25,580 nt of DNA from CAYWNK01 sp047639615 (GTDB lineage Bacteria > Planctomycetota > UBA1135 > GCA-002686595): assembly GCA_047639615.1 (NCBI GenBank), contig JBLIOL010000032.1, positions 1-25,580 on the forward strand. Direction: 5' to 3'. Shown piece after piece: positions 1 to 7,493 of the stretch. The position numbers were made by a program, and so were the translations under genes. Within the stretch, counting starts at the first letter, position 1, and each line of letters begins with the position of its first letter. The notes below the pieces were generated by a model. The model worked only from the letters and a program-made list of their open reading frames with translations, made no database searches and was not told the DNA's origin.

Positions 1-19
1 CGCTAACCGATGGTTAGCG
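1..19 (-). terminator. Possible terminator hairpin after rplQ
   Basis: A perfect 8-bp inverted repeat (CGCTAACC / GGTTAGCG) with a 3-nt loop lies about 70 nt downstream of the rplQ stop on the transcribed strand. Its position at the end of the alpha operon suits a terminator. The window ends at base 1, so a following T-tract cannot be checked. A second short inverted repeat (56-70) lies between it and rplQ. Confidence 0.4.
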
Positions 20-88
20 GGCGCGCTGCTGACTGAGCACACTCGGACTGGACGCGCAGGTTGAACCTGCGACGCCCGCCCCTAAAGG

Positions 89-487
89 CTACTCGTCGGA
101 GTTGTCTTCGACCGGCTCGGCCGACGCAGTGCGCTCGACGAACTCAAGGATAGCCCGCTCGCCACCGTCGCCAAGGCGGCGCTTGGCCAGCTTGATGATG
201 CGGCAATAACCGCCCGGACGCTCCGCGAAGCGGGGCCCGAGTACGTCGAAGAGCTTCTGGACAGCTTCCTTATTGCGAAGCTTGGCAAAGGCCCGACGGC
301 GGTTGTGTTGGGAGGCTTCCTTGGAGAGCGTGATGAGCTTCTCCACGAAGGGCTTAACGGCCTTCGCTTTCGGAAGAGTGGTGATGATGCGTTCGTGCTC
401 GATGATCGATGCAGTCATGTTCCGGGTCATGGCGATCCGGTGACTGGTGGTACGGTTGAGCTTGAAACCGGCTACGCGATGTCGCAT
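89..487 (-). CDS. rplQ: 50S ribosomal protein bL17
   Basis: 132 aa. bL17 binds 23S rRNA near the exit-tunnel side of the large subunit. The N-terminus (MRHRVAGFKLNR, then a TSHR stretch) is the family signature and fixes the start. The core RRAFAKLRNKEAVQKLFD and the GGYCRI segment also match. The C-terminus carries a short acidic extension (EPVEDNSDE). It is the last gene of the block, 35 nt after rpoA, which is the classical alpha-operon end. No Shine-Dalgarno sequence is visible before the ATG. Confidence 0.96.
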   Translation of the reverse strand: MRHRVAGFKLNRTTSHRIAMTRNMTASIIEHERIITTLPKAKAVKPFVEKLITLSKEASQHNRRRAFAKLRNKEAVQKLFDVLGPRFAERPGGYCRIIKLAKRRLGDGGERAILEFVERTASAEPVEDNSDE

Positions 488-522
488 GGCAGAAAGTGAT
501 TGAAATCGCCGCTAGTAGGACG

Positions 523-1518
523 CTAAGAGTCGAGGTTCATGCCGAGATCGAGGCCGCGCTCTTGGAGCTTGGCTTTGATCTCAGTCATACTGGTTTTGCC
601 GAGGTTCTTGAGGTTCATAACCTCATTGTCCGAGAGGGTGACTAGGTCCCGCAGTGTGTGCAGGTTAGCCCCATCAAGGCAGTTGCGCGCGCGCACGGAT
701 AGCTCAAGCTCAGTCAGAGGCATGGCCAGCAGCATCTCCAGTTCGGAGTTCTCCTGGTTGACCTGATTGAACTCGGAGCTGGCCGGAGTCTCCACGAGGG
801 GCGAGCCCTCGCTGCTGGAGCTGAACAGCACGAACGGGTTGAGATGCTTGCGGTAGATCTTGGCCGCTTCCGTAAGCGCCAGGTCCGGCGTCACAGTGCC
901 GTCGGTCCAGATCTCGAGCACGAGCCGATCGTAGTTGGTGAACTTACCAACACGGGTGGCTTCAATGGAGTAGCGCACGCGGTGCACGGGGGAGTAGATC
1001 GAGTCCATCGGAATGGTCCCAAGCTGCTGAGCCTCGTCGCGGTTTTCTTCCGCGGGCACGTACCCACGACCGTTGCGCACATCGATTTCGATGCGCAGGT
1101 CGCGATCCATGGTCAGGTTGAGGATGTGAAGGTCTTGGTTGATGACCTCCGCGTCCCCCGGACAGGTGACATCCGCACCTGTAACCGGACCTTCCGTACT
1201 CTTCTCGATCACGCAGGTGATCGGTTCGTCGGTATCCACCTGGAGGCGCAAGCTCTTCAGGTTAAGGATGATGTCAGTAACGTCCTCGTAGACGCCTTCG
1301 AGGCTGTCGAACTCGTGGTTCGCACCCTCGATGCGCACTGCGGTCACGGCGGCTCCCTCAATTGCAGAGAGCAGAACGCGGCGCAGGCCGTTACCAATTG
1401 TGTGACCGAAGCCTCGCTCGAAGGGTTCGATTACGAACCGGCCGAATTCTGAGGTCAACGTGTCTTTGTCGGGCTGAACCCGGCTGGGCAGCTCGAAGTT
1501 GCGCCATCGAATACGCAT
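523..1518 (-). CDS. rpoA: DNA-directed RNA polymerase alpha subunit
   Basis: 331 aa, normal length. The alpha dimer nucleates core polymerase assembly and its C-terminal domain contacts UP elements and activators. The N-terminal domain (about 1-230) contains the dimerisation stretch GFGHTIGNGLRRVLL (36-50). A Ser-rich linker (about 233-257) joins a helix-hairpin-helix C-terminal domain (about 265-325). That domain keeps R278-N279-C280-L, equivalent to the E. coli DNA-contacting R265/N268 region, and the LKNLGKTS hairpin. It lies 39 nt after rpsD and just before rplQ, as in typical alpha operons. The sequence before the ATG (CATACAACCT) has no clear Shine-Dalgarno. Confidence 0.98.
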   Translation of the reverse strand: MRIRWRNFELPSRVQPDKDTLTSEFGRFVIEPFERGFGHTIGNGLRRVLLSAIEGAAVTAVRIEGANHEFDSLEGVYEDVTDIILNLKSLRLQVDTDEPITCVIEKSTEGPVTGADVTCPGDAEVINQDLHILNLTMDRDLRIEIDVRNGRGYVPAEENRDEAQQLGTIPMDSIYSPVHRVRYSIEATRVGKFTNYDRLVLEIWTDGTVTPDLALTEAAKIYRKHLNPFVLFSSSSEGSPLVETPASSEFNQVNQENSELEMLLAMPLTELELSVRARNCLDGANLHTLRDLVTLSDNEVMNLKNLGKTSMTEIKAKLQERGLDLGMNLDS

Positions 1519-1557
1519 AGGTTGTATGTCCTTGACTGGTGCCGTTAGGGGGCGGAC

Positions 1558-2187
1558 TTATTTCGAGCAGAGCTCGACGATGAGTTGTTCCTGAATGGGC
1601 AGCTGGAAGTCTTCTCGCTTCGGCAACCCAGTAACGGTGATCGTCATGGCGTCCGCACTGGCTTCGAGCCAGCTGGGGACCACGCCGGACTTGTTTACGT
1701 CCAGGTGTTCAGAAACGATCTTCTTGGTGTTCTCCTTGTCGCGGGGGGAGATGATATCCCCCACCTTGACTTGATAGGAGGCGATGTTCATGCGCTTACC
1801 GTTCACCAGCATGTGACCGTGGGTCACCATCTGGCGAGCTTGGGCGAGCGTCAGAGCGAAGCCGCCCGCAAGGGCAACGTTGTCCACGCGGCGGCTCAGG
1901 AGCGCAAGCAGGTTCTCACCCGTGTTGCCCTTGAGACGCTCAGCTGCTTTGAAGTAGCGCATGAACTGGCCCTGGTACACGCCGAAGACGCGCTTGAGCT
2001 TTTGCTTCTCACGCAGACGAACACCGTATTCGGTGATCTTGCGACGGCTTTGGGCGTGCATTCCCGGCGGGTAATCCCGACGTTGGAGTACGGCGACCTT
2101 GCCGCTGGAGGTGTTCTGGCCGAGGAAGAAGAGGTTCATCCCCTCGCGCCGGCACTGCTTGACCTTGGGGCCTGTGTAGCGTCCCAT
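1558..2187 (-). CDS. rpsD: 30S ribosomal protein uS4
   Basis: 209 aa. uS4 is a primary 16S rRNA binder that nucleates 30S assembly, and in many bacteria it also represses the alpha operon. The S4 RNA-binding domain is at about 98-150 (SRRVDNVALAGGF, LVNGKR, VGDII). The upstream YGVRLREKQKLK motif (54-65) is present. Only one N-terminal cysteine remains (C12), so this is a zinc-free form. It sits 26 nt after rpsK. The leader ATCAAAGAAA lacks a Shine-Dalgarno. Whether it autoregulates here cannot be judged from sequence. Confidence 0.98.
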   Translation of the reverse strand: MGRYTGPKVKQCRREGMNLFFLGQNTSSGKVAVLQRRDYPPGMHAQSRRKITEYGVRLREKQKLKRVFGVYQGQFMRYFKAAERLKGNTGENLLALLSRRVDNVALAGGFALTLAQARQMVTHGHMLVNGKRMNIASYQVKVGDIISPRDKENTKKIVSEHLDVNKSGVVPSWLEASADAMTITVTGLPKREDFQLPIQEQLIVELCSK

Positions 2188-2213
2188 TTTCTTTGATCTA
2201 GGTGGAGGAGGGT

Positions 2214-2594
2214 TTAGACGCGGCGACGCTTTTTAGCGCGGCAGCCGTTGTGCGGAAGGGGCGTCACATCTTCGATAAGAGTGATACGCAGACCCGAGTT
2301 GGAGAGCGCGCGGATGGCGGACTCACGTCCGGATCCAGCACCCTTCACCCGTACCTCGACCTCTTTCAGGCCGTGGCGTTGGGCTGCTGCAGCGGCCGTT
2401 TCGGCGGCGCGCTGAGCGGCGAAGGGCGTGCTCTTCCGAGTACCTTTGAAACCGACTACGCCGGCGGTACCCCAGGAGATGGTGTCCCCATTCATGCTCG
2501 TGAGAGTCACGTGGGTGTTGTTGAAGGTTGCCCGTACGTGGGCGATACCCTTCGCGATGTTCTTGCGCGGCTTGCGCTTAGCTGTCTTGGCCAT
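2214..2594 (-). CDS. rpsK: 30S ribosomal protein uS11
   Basis: 126 aa. uS11 sits on the 30S platform near the mRNA exit and the E site. Diagnostic stretches are GIAHVRATFNNTHVTLTSMNG and the C-terminal NGCRAKKRRRV tail. The Lys/Arg-rich N-terminus (AKTAKRKPRKN) is typical. It lies 34 nt after rpsM and upstream of rpsD, the canonical alpha-operon order. The leader ACCAAAACACCATCC has no Shine-Dalgarno. Confidence 0.97.
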   Translation of the reverse strand: MAKTAKRKPRKNIAKGIAHVRATFNNTHVTLTSMNGDTISWGTAGVVGFKGTRKSTPFAAQRAAETAAAAAQRHGLKEVEVRVKGAGSGRESAIRALSNSGLRITLIEDVTPLPHNGCRAKKRRRV

Positions 2595-2628
2595 GGATGG
2601 TGTTTTGGTCGTGCCGGAGAGGCAGCGA

Positions 2629-3012
2629 TTACTTCATGCCCTTGACGGACTTCTTGCCGGCCACGGTCCGCTTGGGACCCTTGCGCGAGCGTGCGTTGGT
2701 ACGGGTACGCTGACCACGGACCGGGAGGGAACGACGGTGACGTAGGCCGCGGTAGCAGCCGATGTCACGCAGACGGGAGATGTCCTGAGCCAACTGACGG
2801 CGCAGGTCGCCCTCGACCTTGTATTGCTTACGAAGGTGGTTGGCGAGGTTGGTGGTCTGCTCCTCGGTAAGATCGCGGGCTTTGAGGCCCGGATCGAGGG
2901 ACTGCTCCTTGCAGACCCTGAGGGCCGTGGAGCGACCGATACCGAAGATGTAGGTGAGCGCGATTTCCAAGCGTTTGTTGCTCGGAATGTCGACGCCGAC
3001 GATGCGTGCCAT
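2629..3012 (-). CDS. rpsM: 30S ribosomal protein uS13
   Basis: 127 aa. uS13 forms inter-subunit bridges with the 50S, and its basic tail reaches the P-site tRNA. Family features are the MARIVGVDIP start, the helix-two-turn-helix motif IFGIGRSTALRVC, the RLRDIGCYRGLRHRR stretch and the QRTRTNARSRKGP tail, ending in Lys/Arg-rich residues. It follows rpmJ by 80 nt, the spc/alpha junction. I saw no convincing promoter in that short gap. Confidence 0.98.
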   Translation of the reverse strand: MARIVGVDIPSNKRLEIALTYIFGIGRSTALRVCKEQSLDPGLKARDLTEEQTTNLANHLRKQYKVEGDLRRQLAQDISRLRDIGCYRGLRHRRSLPVRGQRTRTNARSRKGPKRTVAGKKSVKGMK

Positions 3013-3092
3013 GTGGTGAAACCTGAGAGGTGATTAGCTTGCGCTAAGTAACAGCCTGGATACGGGGGGTGATGAGGGAGTACCCAGGGGGG

Positions 3093-3212
3093 TCACTTGC
3101 CCTGCTTTTGCTTGTGACGAGGGTCGGCCTTGCAGATGACCCTCAGAACGCCGCGACGTTTCACGATTTTGCATTGTGCGCACATGCGCCGAACACTGCT
3201 TCGAACTTTCAT
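3093..3212 (-). CDS. rpmJ: 50S ribosomal protein bL36 (zinc-ribbon type)
   Basis: 39 aa, a short gene read directly from the sequence: MKVRSSVRRMCAQCKIV, then KRRGVLRVICKADPRHKQKQGK and TGA. bL36 stabilises 23S rRNA near the base of the L7/L12 stalk. The Zn ligand set C11, C14, C27, H33 is intact (C-x2-C, then C and H). The ATG overlaps the infA stop in an ATGA arrangement. A Shine-Dalgarno AGGAG lies about 8 nt upstream, inside the infA coding region. Confidence 0.95.
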   Translation of the reverse strand: MKVRSSVRRMCAQCKIVKRRGVLRVICKADPRHKQKQGK

Positions 3213-3469
3213 CTTCTTCTCCTGCGTCGCCGGTGTGCACCGCCGCGTCTGCGCTCACCCCGACAGGTGATGCGCCCTTTCGTAAGGTCGTAGGGGGACA
3301 TCTCGACCGTGATTTTGTCGCCGGGCAGGATACGAATATAGTGCATGCGCATCTTACCGCTCACATGGGCCAAGATCTCGTGACCATTCTCCAACTTCGC
3401 CCTGAAGCGAGCGTTGGGGAGGGCTTCAGTCACGATAGCCTCGACCTGGATGGGTTCTTCTTTGGCCAT
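3209..3469 (-). CDS. infA: Translation initiation factor IF-1 with basic C-terminal tail
   Basis: 86 aa against about 72 for the family. IF-1 is an S1/OB-fold protein that occupies the 30S A site during initiation. The body is standard (MAKEEPIQVEAIV, LENGHEILAHVSGKMR, ILPGDKITVEMSPYDLTKGRI). After GRI the frame continues for about 16 residues, with a tail rich in arginine ending in seven consecutive Arg. The start at 3469 overlaps the adk TGA by 1 nt; an ATG one codon earlier (3472, giving MMAKEE) is equally possible. A G-rich stretch lies 8-13 nt upstream. The stop overlaps rpmJ by 4 nt. Confidence 0.95.
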   Translation of the reverse strand: MAKEEPIQVEAIVTEALPNARFRAKLENGHEILAHVSGKMRMHYIRILPGDKITVEMSPYDLTKGRITCRGERRRGGAHRRRRRRR

Positions 3470-4137
3470 CATCGGACACCCCCTTTGGAGGTCGGAATGC
3501 ACGCCACACAGGCGGCAAAGACCTCATCAGGGCTGTTCTGGCCGTTCACGACGCAAATTGCGCCGCGTGTTCCATAGAAGCCTACCAATGGGGCAGTCTT
3601 CTCGTGGTACTCCTCAAGCCGCGTGCGGACCACCTCGGAGGTGTCGTCCTTACGCTGAATGAGTTTCGAGCCGCACTGATCACATACCCCCTCCTGTTTA
3701 GGAGGAGATGACTCGAGGTTGAAGATGTGGCCATTGTCGGCGCAGGTGCGTCGTTGCACGATGCGTCGTTCGATGGCTTCATCAGGCACCTGGATGTCGA
3801 TGATTAGCGGCTTATCGCCTGCGCCTTGGTTCAGACGAGACTCGAGAGCCTCAGCCTGGGCTACGGTGCGCGGGAAGCCATCGAGGAGGTAACCCGCGCT
3901 GCAGTCCGGCCGGGCAACCCGATCGAAGAGCATCTCGAGAACCAACTCGTCAGGGACCAGTTCACCAGCGTCCATGAAGCCGCGAGCCTTGTCTCCCAGG
4001 GGCGTGCCCTTAGAGAGGTTCTCACGGAACAGGTCGCCGGTGGAGACATGAGGCATGCTCAATTCCACGGCAAGGCGTGCAGCCTGAGTACCCTTACCAG
4101 CGCCCGGAGCGCCGAGCAGGATCACAACGGTAGTCAC
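3469..4137 (-). CDS. adk: Adenylate kinase, GTG start
   Basis: 222 aa with the GTG start at 4137. It catalyses ATP + AMP = 2 ADP. Visible motifs are the P-loop GAPGAGKGT (9-17), the AMP-site STGDLFR (32-38), DGFPRT (86-91), and the lid Arg pair R129-R130 with DDTSEVVRTRL (164-174). The lid (about 130-160) is the long, zinc-type form. Only three of the usual four cysteines are present: C132, C152 and C155, with Asn at 135. I chose the GTG because GAGGGGG lies 11 nt upstream and secY stops 1 nt before; an ATG at 4155 would add six residues. The secY-adk order is common in spc operons. Confidence 0.96.
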   Translation of the reverse strand: MTTVVILLGAPGAGKGTQAARLAVELSMPHVSTGDLFRENLSKGTPLGDKARGFMDAGELVPDELVLEMLFDRVARPDCSAGYLLDGFPRTVAQAEALESRLNQGAGDKPLIIDIQVPDEAIERRIVQRRTCADNGHIFNLESSPPKQEGVCDQCGSKLIQRKDDTSEVVRTRLEEYHEKTAPLVGFYGTRGAICVVNGQNSPDEVFAACVACIPTSKGGVR

Positions 4138-4138
4138 G

Positions 4139-5485
4139 CTACTTAGCCCCCTCATTTCTTGTGGAGGAATCACTGCCGCCGGACTTTTGAGTCCAGCGGG
4201 AGCCGGCTTTGCCGTCGGAAGGAGCGCCGTCGTAGGCCTTCATGACCAACTGAGCGTTGAGCTTGTCGACCAACTCCAAGGCCACCCCCACCACGATGAG
4301 GACGGAGGAGCCCGTGACGAAGTATTGCATCTGCTGGGTCATCCCAGAGTCCTGCGTAATGAACGCAGGCAGAACAGCAACAACCGCCAGGAAGGCAGCG
4401 CCAACCAGGGTGACCCGGTTGAGCACGTTGGACAAGTACTCCGCAGTCTTCACACCCGGGCGAATGCCAGGGATGAAGGAACCGTGCTCGCGCAGGTTGT
4501 TCGCGATCTCTTCCGGCTGGAACATCAGACGGTTCCAGAAGAAGCAGAACGAGAAGATCAGCGCCAGGTAGATGGTCACGTAGACGAAACCGGTCTGGTC
4601 CTGGAACATGCCCTGCAAGCGATCCCAACCGAGCCACTCGAACAGGATGCCGGGTACCACGAAGAGCACCGACGCGAAGATGATCGGCATAACGCCGGCC
4701 ATGTTCACCTTAAGAGGCAGGTAGTGACGCTGACCGCCGTAGACGCGGCGACCGCGGGTCAGGCGTGCGTACTGGATCGGAACCCGACGCGCACCCTTGT
4801 GCATGAATACGACCATGAAGATCGTGATCATCCAGACACCCGAGAGGAACATCAGGATCTGCCAGAAGTCGGGGCTATCGGTGATCTGAGCAAAGCTGGA
4901 GGGCATCACCGCGATGATGCCAGCCATGATGATCAGGGAGGCGCCGTTGCCGACGCCGTACTCCGTGATCAACTCGCCGATCCACATAACGACCAGGGAA
5001 CCAGCCACCAGGGCGGTGACTACGATGAAGAACAGGGCCACGGGGTTGTCCCGCATGCTGCTCTCCACCATCGCATCCCTGCGCGCCCAGAACACACCGG
5101 TGAAGACCAGCACGGCCTGCACGATGGCGATGGGAACGGTGGTGAGACGCGTCCACTGGTTGATGCGCTTCTGTCCAGCGGCACCTTCCTTAGCGACAGC
5201 TTCCAAGGCCGGTGAGACCTTGGTGAGCATGGAGAAGATGATCGACGCCGAGATGAAGGGCATGATGCCCAGGGCGAAGATGGTGGTTTGGCCAATAGCT
5301 CCGCCGGAAAGGGCGGAGATCATCCCGAAAATTCCCTGATCGCTGGTGGAAGCGAGGAATGCCGGATCCGTACCCGGGATCGGGATTTGGAACCCGAGCC
5401 GGTAGACCACGAGAAGCACCAGAGTGCGGAAGATCCGCTCCCTAGTTTCCGGGATCTTCAGGAGTTTGACGAAGAGGTTATCCAC
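4139..5485 (-). CDS. secY: Sec translocon channel subunit SecY
   Basis: 448 aa inner-membrane protein, the central pore of SecYEG, working with SecA and the ribosome. Ten hydrophobic segments are expected and recognisable, starting with RTLVLLVVYRLGF. The N-terminus (LLKIPETRERIFRTL), the segment ITEYGVGNGASLIIMAGI, the RRVPIQYAR loop, LPLKVNMAGVMPIIFAS and the YTIYLALIFSFCFFW-like helix are diagnostic. The C-terminus is a short Ser/Gly/Lys tail. It begins 3 nt after rplO and ends 1 nt before the adk GTG, so coupled translation is likely. Confidence 0.98.
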   Translation of the reverse strand: MDNLFVKLLKIPETRERIFRTLVLLVVYRLGFQIPIPGTDPAFLASTSDQGIFGMISALSGGAIGQTTIFALGIMPFISASIIFSMLTKVSPALEAVAKEGAAGQKRINQWTRLTTVPIAIVQAVLVFTGVFWARRDAMVESSMRDNPVALFFIVVTALVAGSLVVMWIGELITEYGVGNGASLIIMAGIIAVMPSSFAQITDSPDFWQILMFLSGVWMITIFMVVFMHKGARRVPIQYARLTRGRRVYGGQRHYLPLKVNMAGVMPIIFASVLFVVPGILFEWLGWDRLQGMFQDQTGFVYVTIYLALIFSFCFFWNRLMFQPEEIANNLREHGSFIPGIRPGVKTAEYLSNVLNRVTLVGAAFLAVVAVLPAFITQDSGMTQQMQYFVTGSSVLIVVGVALELVDKLNAQLVMKAYDGAPSDGKAGSRWTQKSGGSDSSTRNEGAK

Positions 5486-5488
5486 CGT

Positions 5489-5980
5489 TTACGCCTTGGC
5501 GTCTTGGGCTTGCTCGCTGACCTCACGGCCACGCTCGTCAAGGAAAACGACCTTGCCGCCAGCGGCCTCGATCTTGGCCATAGCCGATTTCGAGCACTTC
5601 TGGGTGCGCACGGTCAGGGCTTTGGTGAGCTCACCATTACCGAGGACCTTGAGCAGTGCGGTGTTCATGCTGGCGAGGCCTTCATCCAGAATCATCTGGA
5701 GGTCGACGGTGCTGCCAGACTCAAGCGACTCGAGGGTACCCACGTTGATGATCGTGTAATCGGTACGGAAACGGGCGTTGGTGAAACCACGCTTGGGCAC
5801 ACGGCGATAGATGGGCATCTGCCCACCCTCGTAACCAGCACGACGGCTTGCACCGGAGCGTTGGCCCCAGCCCTTGTGACCACGGCCACAAGTCTTGCCA
5901 CTGCCGCTGCCGATGCCGCGTCCGACGCGACGCTTCCGCAGATTCTTGGTGCCCTTGGCGCAGACGGTTTTGAGATCCAT
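5489..5980 (-). CDS. rplO: 50S ribosomal protein uL15
   Basis: 163 aa. uL15 is a late-assembling 23S binder. The Gly/Arg/Lys-rich N-terminal arm (RRVGRGIGSGSGKTCGRGHKG) and the following RAGYEGGQMPIYRRVPKRGF are diagnostic. The C-terminal globular part includes AGGKVVFLDE. It follows rpsE directly. Most bacteria have rpmD (uL30) in between, but here the spacer is 63 nt and codes for nothing recognisable. An AGGAA lies about 11 nt before the ATG. Confidence 0.97.
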   Translation of the reverse strand: MDLKTVCAKGTKNLRKRRVGRGIGSGSGKTCGRGHKGWGQRSGASRRAGYEGGQMPIYRRVPKRGFTNARFRTDYTIINVGTLESLESGSTVDLQMILDEGLASMNTALLKVLGNGELTKALTVRTQKCSKSAMAKIEAAGGKVVFLDERGREVSEQAQDAKA

Positions 5981-6029
5981 ATTGTCTTTATTCCTACTCC
6001 GAAGTGGAGCTTCTACTCGGGATTGGAGC

Positions 6030-6047
6030 CTAGTCCCGAAGGACTAG
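6030..6047 (-). other. UUCG hairpin spanning the rpsE stop
   Basis: A perfect 7-bp stem CTAGTCC / GGACTAG closed by a C(UUCG)G tetraloop on the transcribed strand. The rpsE TAG (6044-6046) lies in one arm. No T-tract follows, so it is more likely an RNA stability, processing or coupling element than a terminator. It occupies the start of the rpsE-rplO gap. Confidence 0.6.
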
Positions 6048-6556
6048 AGCTGGACGCCGCGGAGTGCTGCGACGTCTTCGTGGGTACGGAGTTGACCAAG
6101 GGCGTCTAGCGTTGCCTTGACCAGGTTGATTGAGTTGGTTGAGCCGTAGGCCTTGGAGAGCAGGTTCTTGATACCTGACATCTCAGCCACAGCTCGCACG
6201 GAGGTGCCCGCGATGATGCCGGTACCTTCAGAGGCCGGGATCAGTCGCACGACAGCGCCACAGAAGCGACCGGTCACTTCGTGGGGAATCGAGCCCCACG
6301 GTGTGCGCGGAACACGTTGGAGGTGCTTGCGACCGTCCTTGTTGCCCTTCTCGATGGCGTTGGGAACCTGACGGGCCTTGCCGAAGCCGTAGCCCACGAC
6401 GCCCTCACGATTACCGGTAACAACCAGTGACGAGAAGGAGAAGCGGCGACCGCCTTTGACCACTGCGGCACAGCGGTTGACCGAGATCAACTGCTCACCA
6501 AGGGTGGTGAGTTCTTCGACCTCAGCAAGGTCGAGGTACTGAATGGGATCTTTCAT
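6044..6556 (-). CDS. rpsE: 30S ribosomal protein uS5
   Basis: 170 aa. uS5 lies at the mRNA entry side of the 30S and contributes to decoding accuracy and helicase activity. The double-stranded RNA-binding domain (VNRCAAVVKGGRRFSFSSLVV) and the C-terminal domain (GTGIIAGTSVRAVAEMSGI, KAYGSTNSINLVKATLDAL) are clear. The start at 6556 (MKDPIQYLDL) was chosen because translation further upstream only adds residues out of the rplR stop. The spacing to rplR is 7 nt. The stop codon is part of a UUCG hairpin. Confidence 0.97.
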   Translation of the reverse strand: MKDPIQYLDLAEVEELTTLGEQLISVNRCAAVVKGGRRFSFSSLVVTGNREGVVGYGFGKARQVPNAIEKGNKDGRKHLQRVPRTPWGSIPHEVTGRFCGAVVRLIPASEGTGIIAGTSVRAVAEMSGIKNLLSKAYGSTNSINLVKATLDALGQLRTHEDVAALRGVQL

Positions 6557-6563
6557 ACCTGTA

Positions 6564-6935
6564 CTAGAACTTGAGGCCCGCCTCACGGGCCGCTTCGGCG
6601 AGCGCTTTCACACGCCCGTGATACTTGGAGGAACCGCGGTCGAAGACGACCTGATTGACGCCAGCGGAGATGGCCAGCTTGGCAATCTCGCGACCGACGA
6701 CGACCGAACGCTCGGTCTTGGTCTTGCCGTTCATCTCGTCGCCAAGGGACTTGGCGGTAGAGGTGATCGAGCAAAGGGTACGGCCGGTTTTGTCGTCGAT
6801 GACCTGAGCAGAAATATGCTTGCAGGTACGGTTGACACTGAGCCGCACGCGGTCCGAGTTCTTGCGAACCAAGCGCCGGGTGTGATTGGCGCGACGGGCC
6901 TTGCGGGTGTTCTTGAGTAGTGTGGCGGACTTCAT
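6564..6935 (-). CDS. rplR: 50S ribosomal protein uL18
   Basis: 123 aa. uL18 binds 5S rRNA together with uL5 in the central protuberance. Recognisable are the basic N-terminal arm (NTRKARRANHTRRLVRKN), RVRLSVNRTCKHISAQVID and the C-terminal VVFDRGSSKYHGRVKALAEAAREAGL. It starts 8 nt after the rplF stop and is followed by rpsE, the normal spc order. Confidence 0.97.
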   Translation of the reverse strand: MKSATLLKNTRKARRANHTRRLVRKNSDRVRLSVNRTCKHISAQVIDDKTGRTLCSITSTAKSLGDEMNGKTKTERSVVVGREIAKLAISAGVNQVVFDRGSSKYHGRVKALAEAAREAGLKF

Positions 6936-6943
6936 GACAGAGA

Positions 6944-7489
6944 TCAGGCGCCGAACGACTTGCCGGCCTTGCGACGGACAACTTCACCCGCGTAGCGGAT
7001 GCCTTTGCCCTTGTAGGGTTCCGGCGGCCGCACCTTGCGGATCACGGCTGCCACTTGACCAACGGCCTGCTTATCAGGACCGCTGAGATTAATCTGCTGG
7101 GGCTTGGGGGTATCGCACTCCACGCCCTCAGGAAGGGGGATGTCTACGGAGTGGCAGAAGCCAATGTTTAGGACGACTTTGCGACCCTGTGCTTTGGCGT
7201 TCCAACCAACTCCGACGATCTCGAGCTTCTTCTCGAAGCCCTTGGTGACGCCCTCAACCATGTTCGACAGCAGAGCCCGGGTCAGGCCGTGCAGAGCACG
7301 GGCTTCGCGGGGTGCGCCGGCACCGGTCAGCTCTACCTTGGCCTCGGTCCCCTCAATGGAGATCTTGACTTCGGGTCGAACCGGCATTTTCAGGGTGCCC
7401 TTGGGGCCCTTGACCGTTACGTCGTTCGGCTTGGCGTCAACAGTGACTCCGCCGGGTACGACCACGGGTGCTTTTCCGATACGTGACAT
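6944..7489 (-). CDS. rplF: 50S ribosomal protein uL6
   Basis: 181 aa. uL6 sits at the base of the stalk close to the factor-binding site. The N-terminus MSRIGKAPVVVPGGV fixes the ATG at 7489, 4 nt after the rpsH stop; the same frame is open further upstream but there it overlaps rpsH. The C-terminal repeat carries the signature GKGIRYAGEVVRRKAGK. Both alpha/beta repeats appear intact. Confidence 0.97.
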   Translation of the reverse strand: MSRIGKAPVVVPGGVTVDAKPNDVTVKGPKGTLKMPVRPEVKISIEGTEAKVELTGAGAPREARALHGLTRALLSNMVEGVTKGFEKKLEIVGVGWNAKAQGRKVVLNIGFCHSVDIPLPEGVECDTPKPQQINLSGPDKQAVGQVAAVIRKVRPPEPYKGKGIRYAGEVVRRKAGKSFGA

Positions 7490-7493
7490 GGAA

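Noticed and set aside
4187..5215. 342-codon plus-strand open frame opposite secY
   Set aside because: Its translation is His/Asp/Glu-rich with no hydrophobic or domain pattern; it is the mirror of SecY codons.
5981..6043. A shortened rpmD hidden between rpsE and rplO
   Set aside because: Only 63 nt, with no uL30-like codons in any minus-strand frame.
5288..6109. Plus-strand open frame over secY 5' end, rplO and the spacer
   Set aside because: Crosses three real minus-strand features and shows no homology that I recognise.
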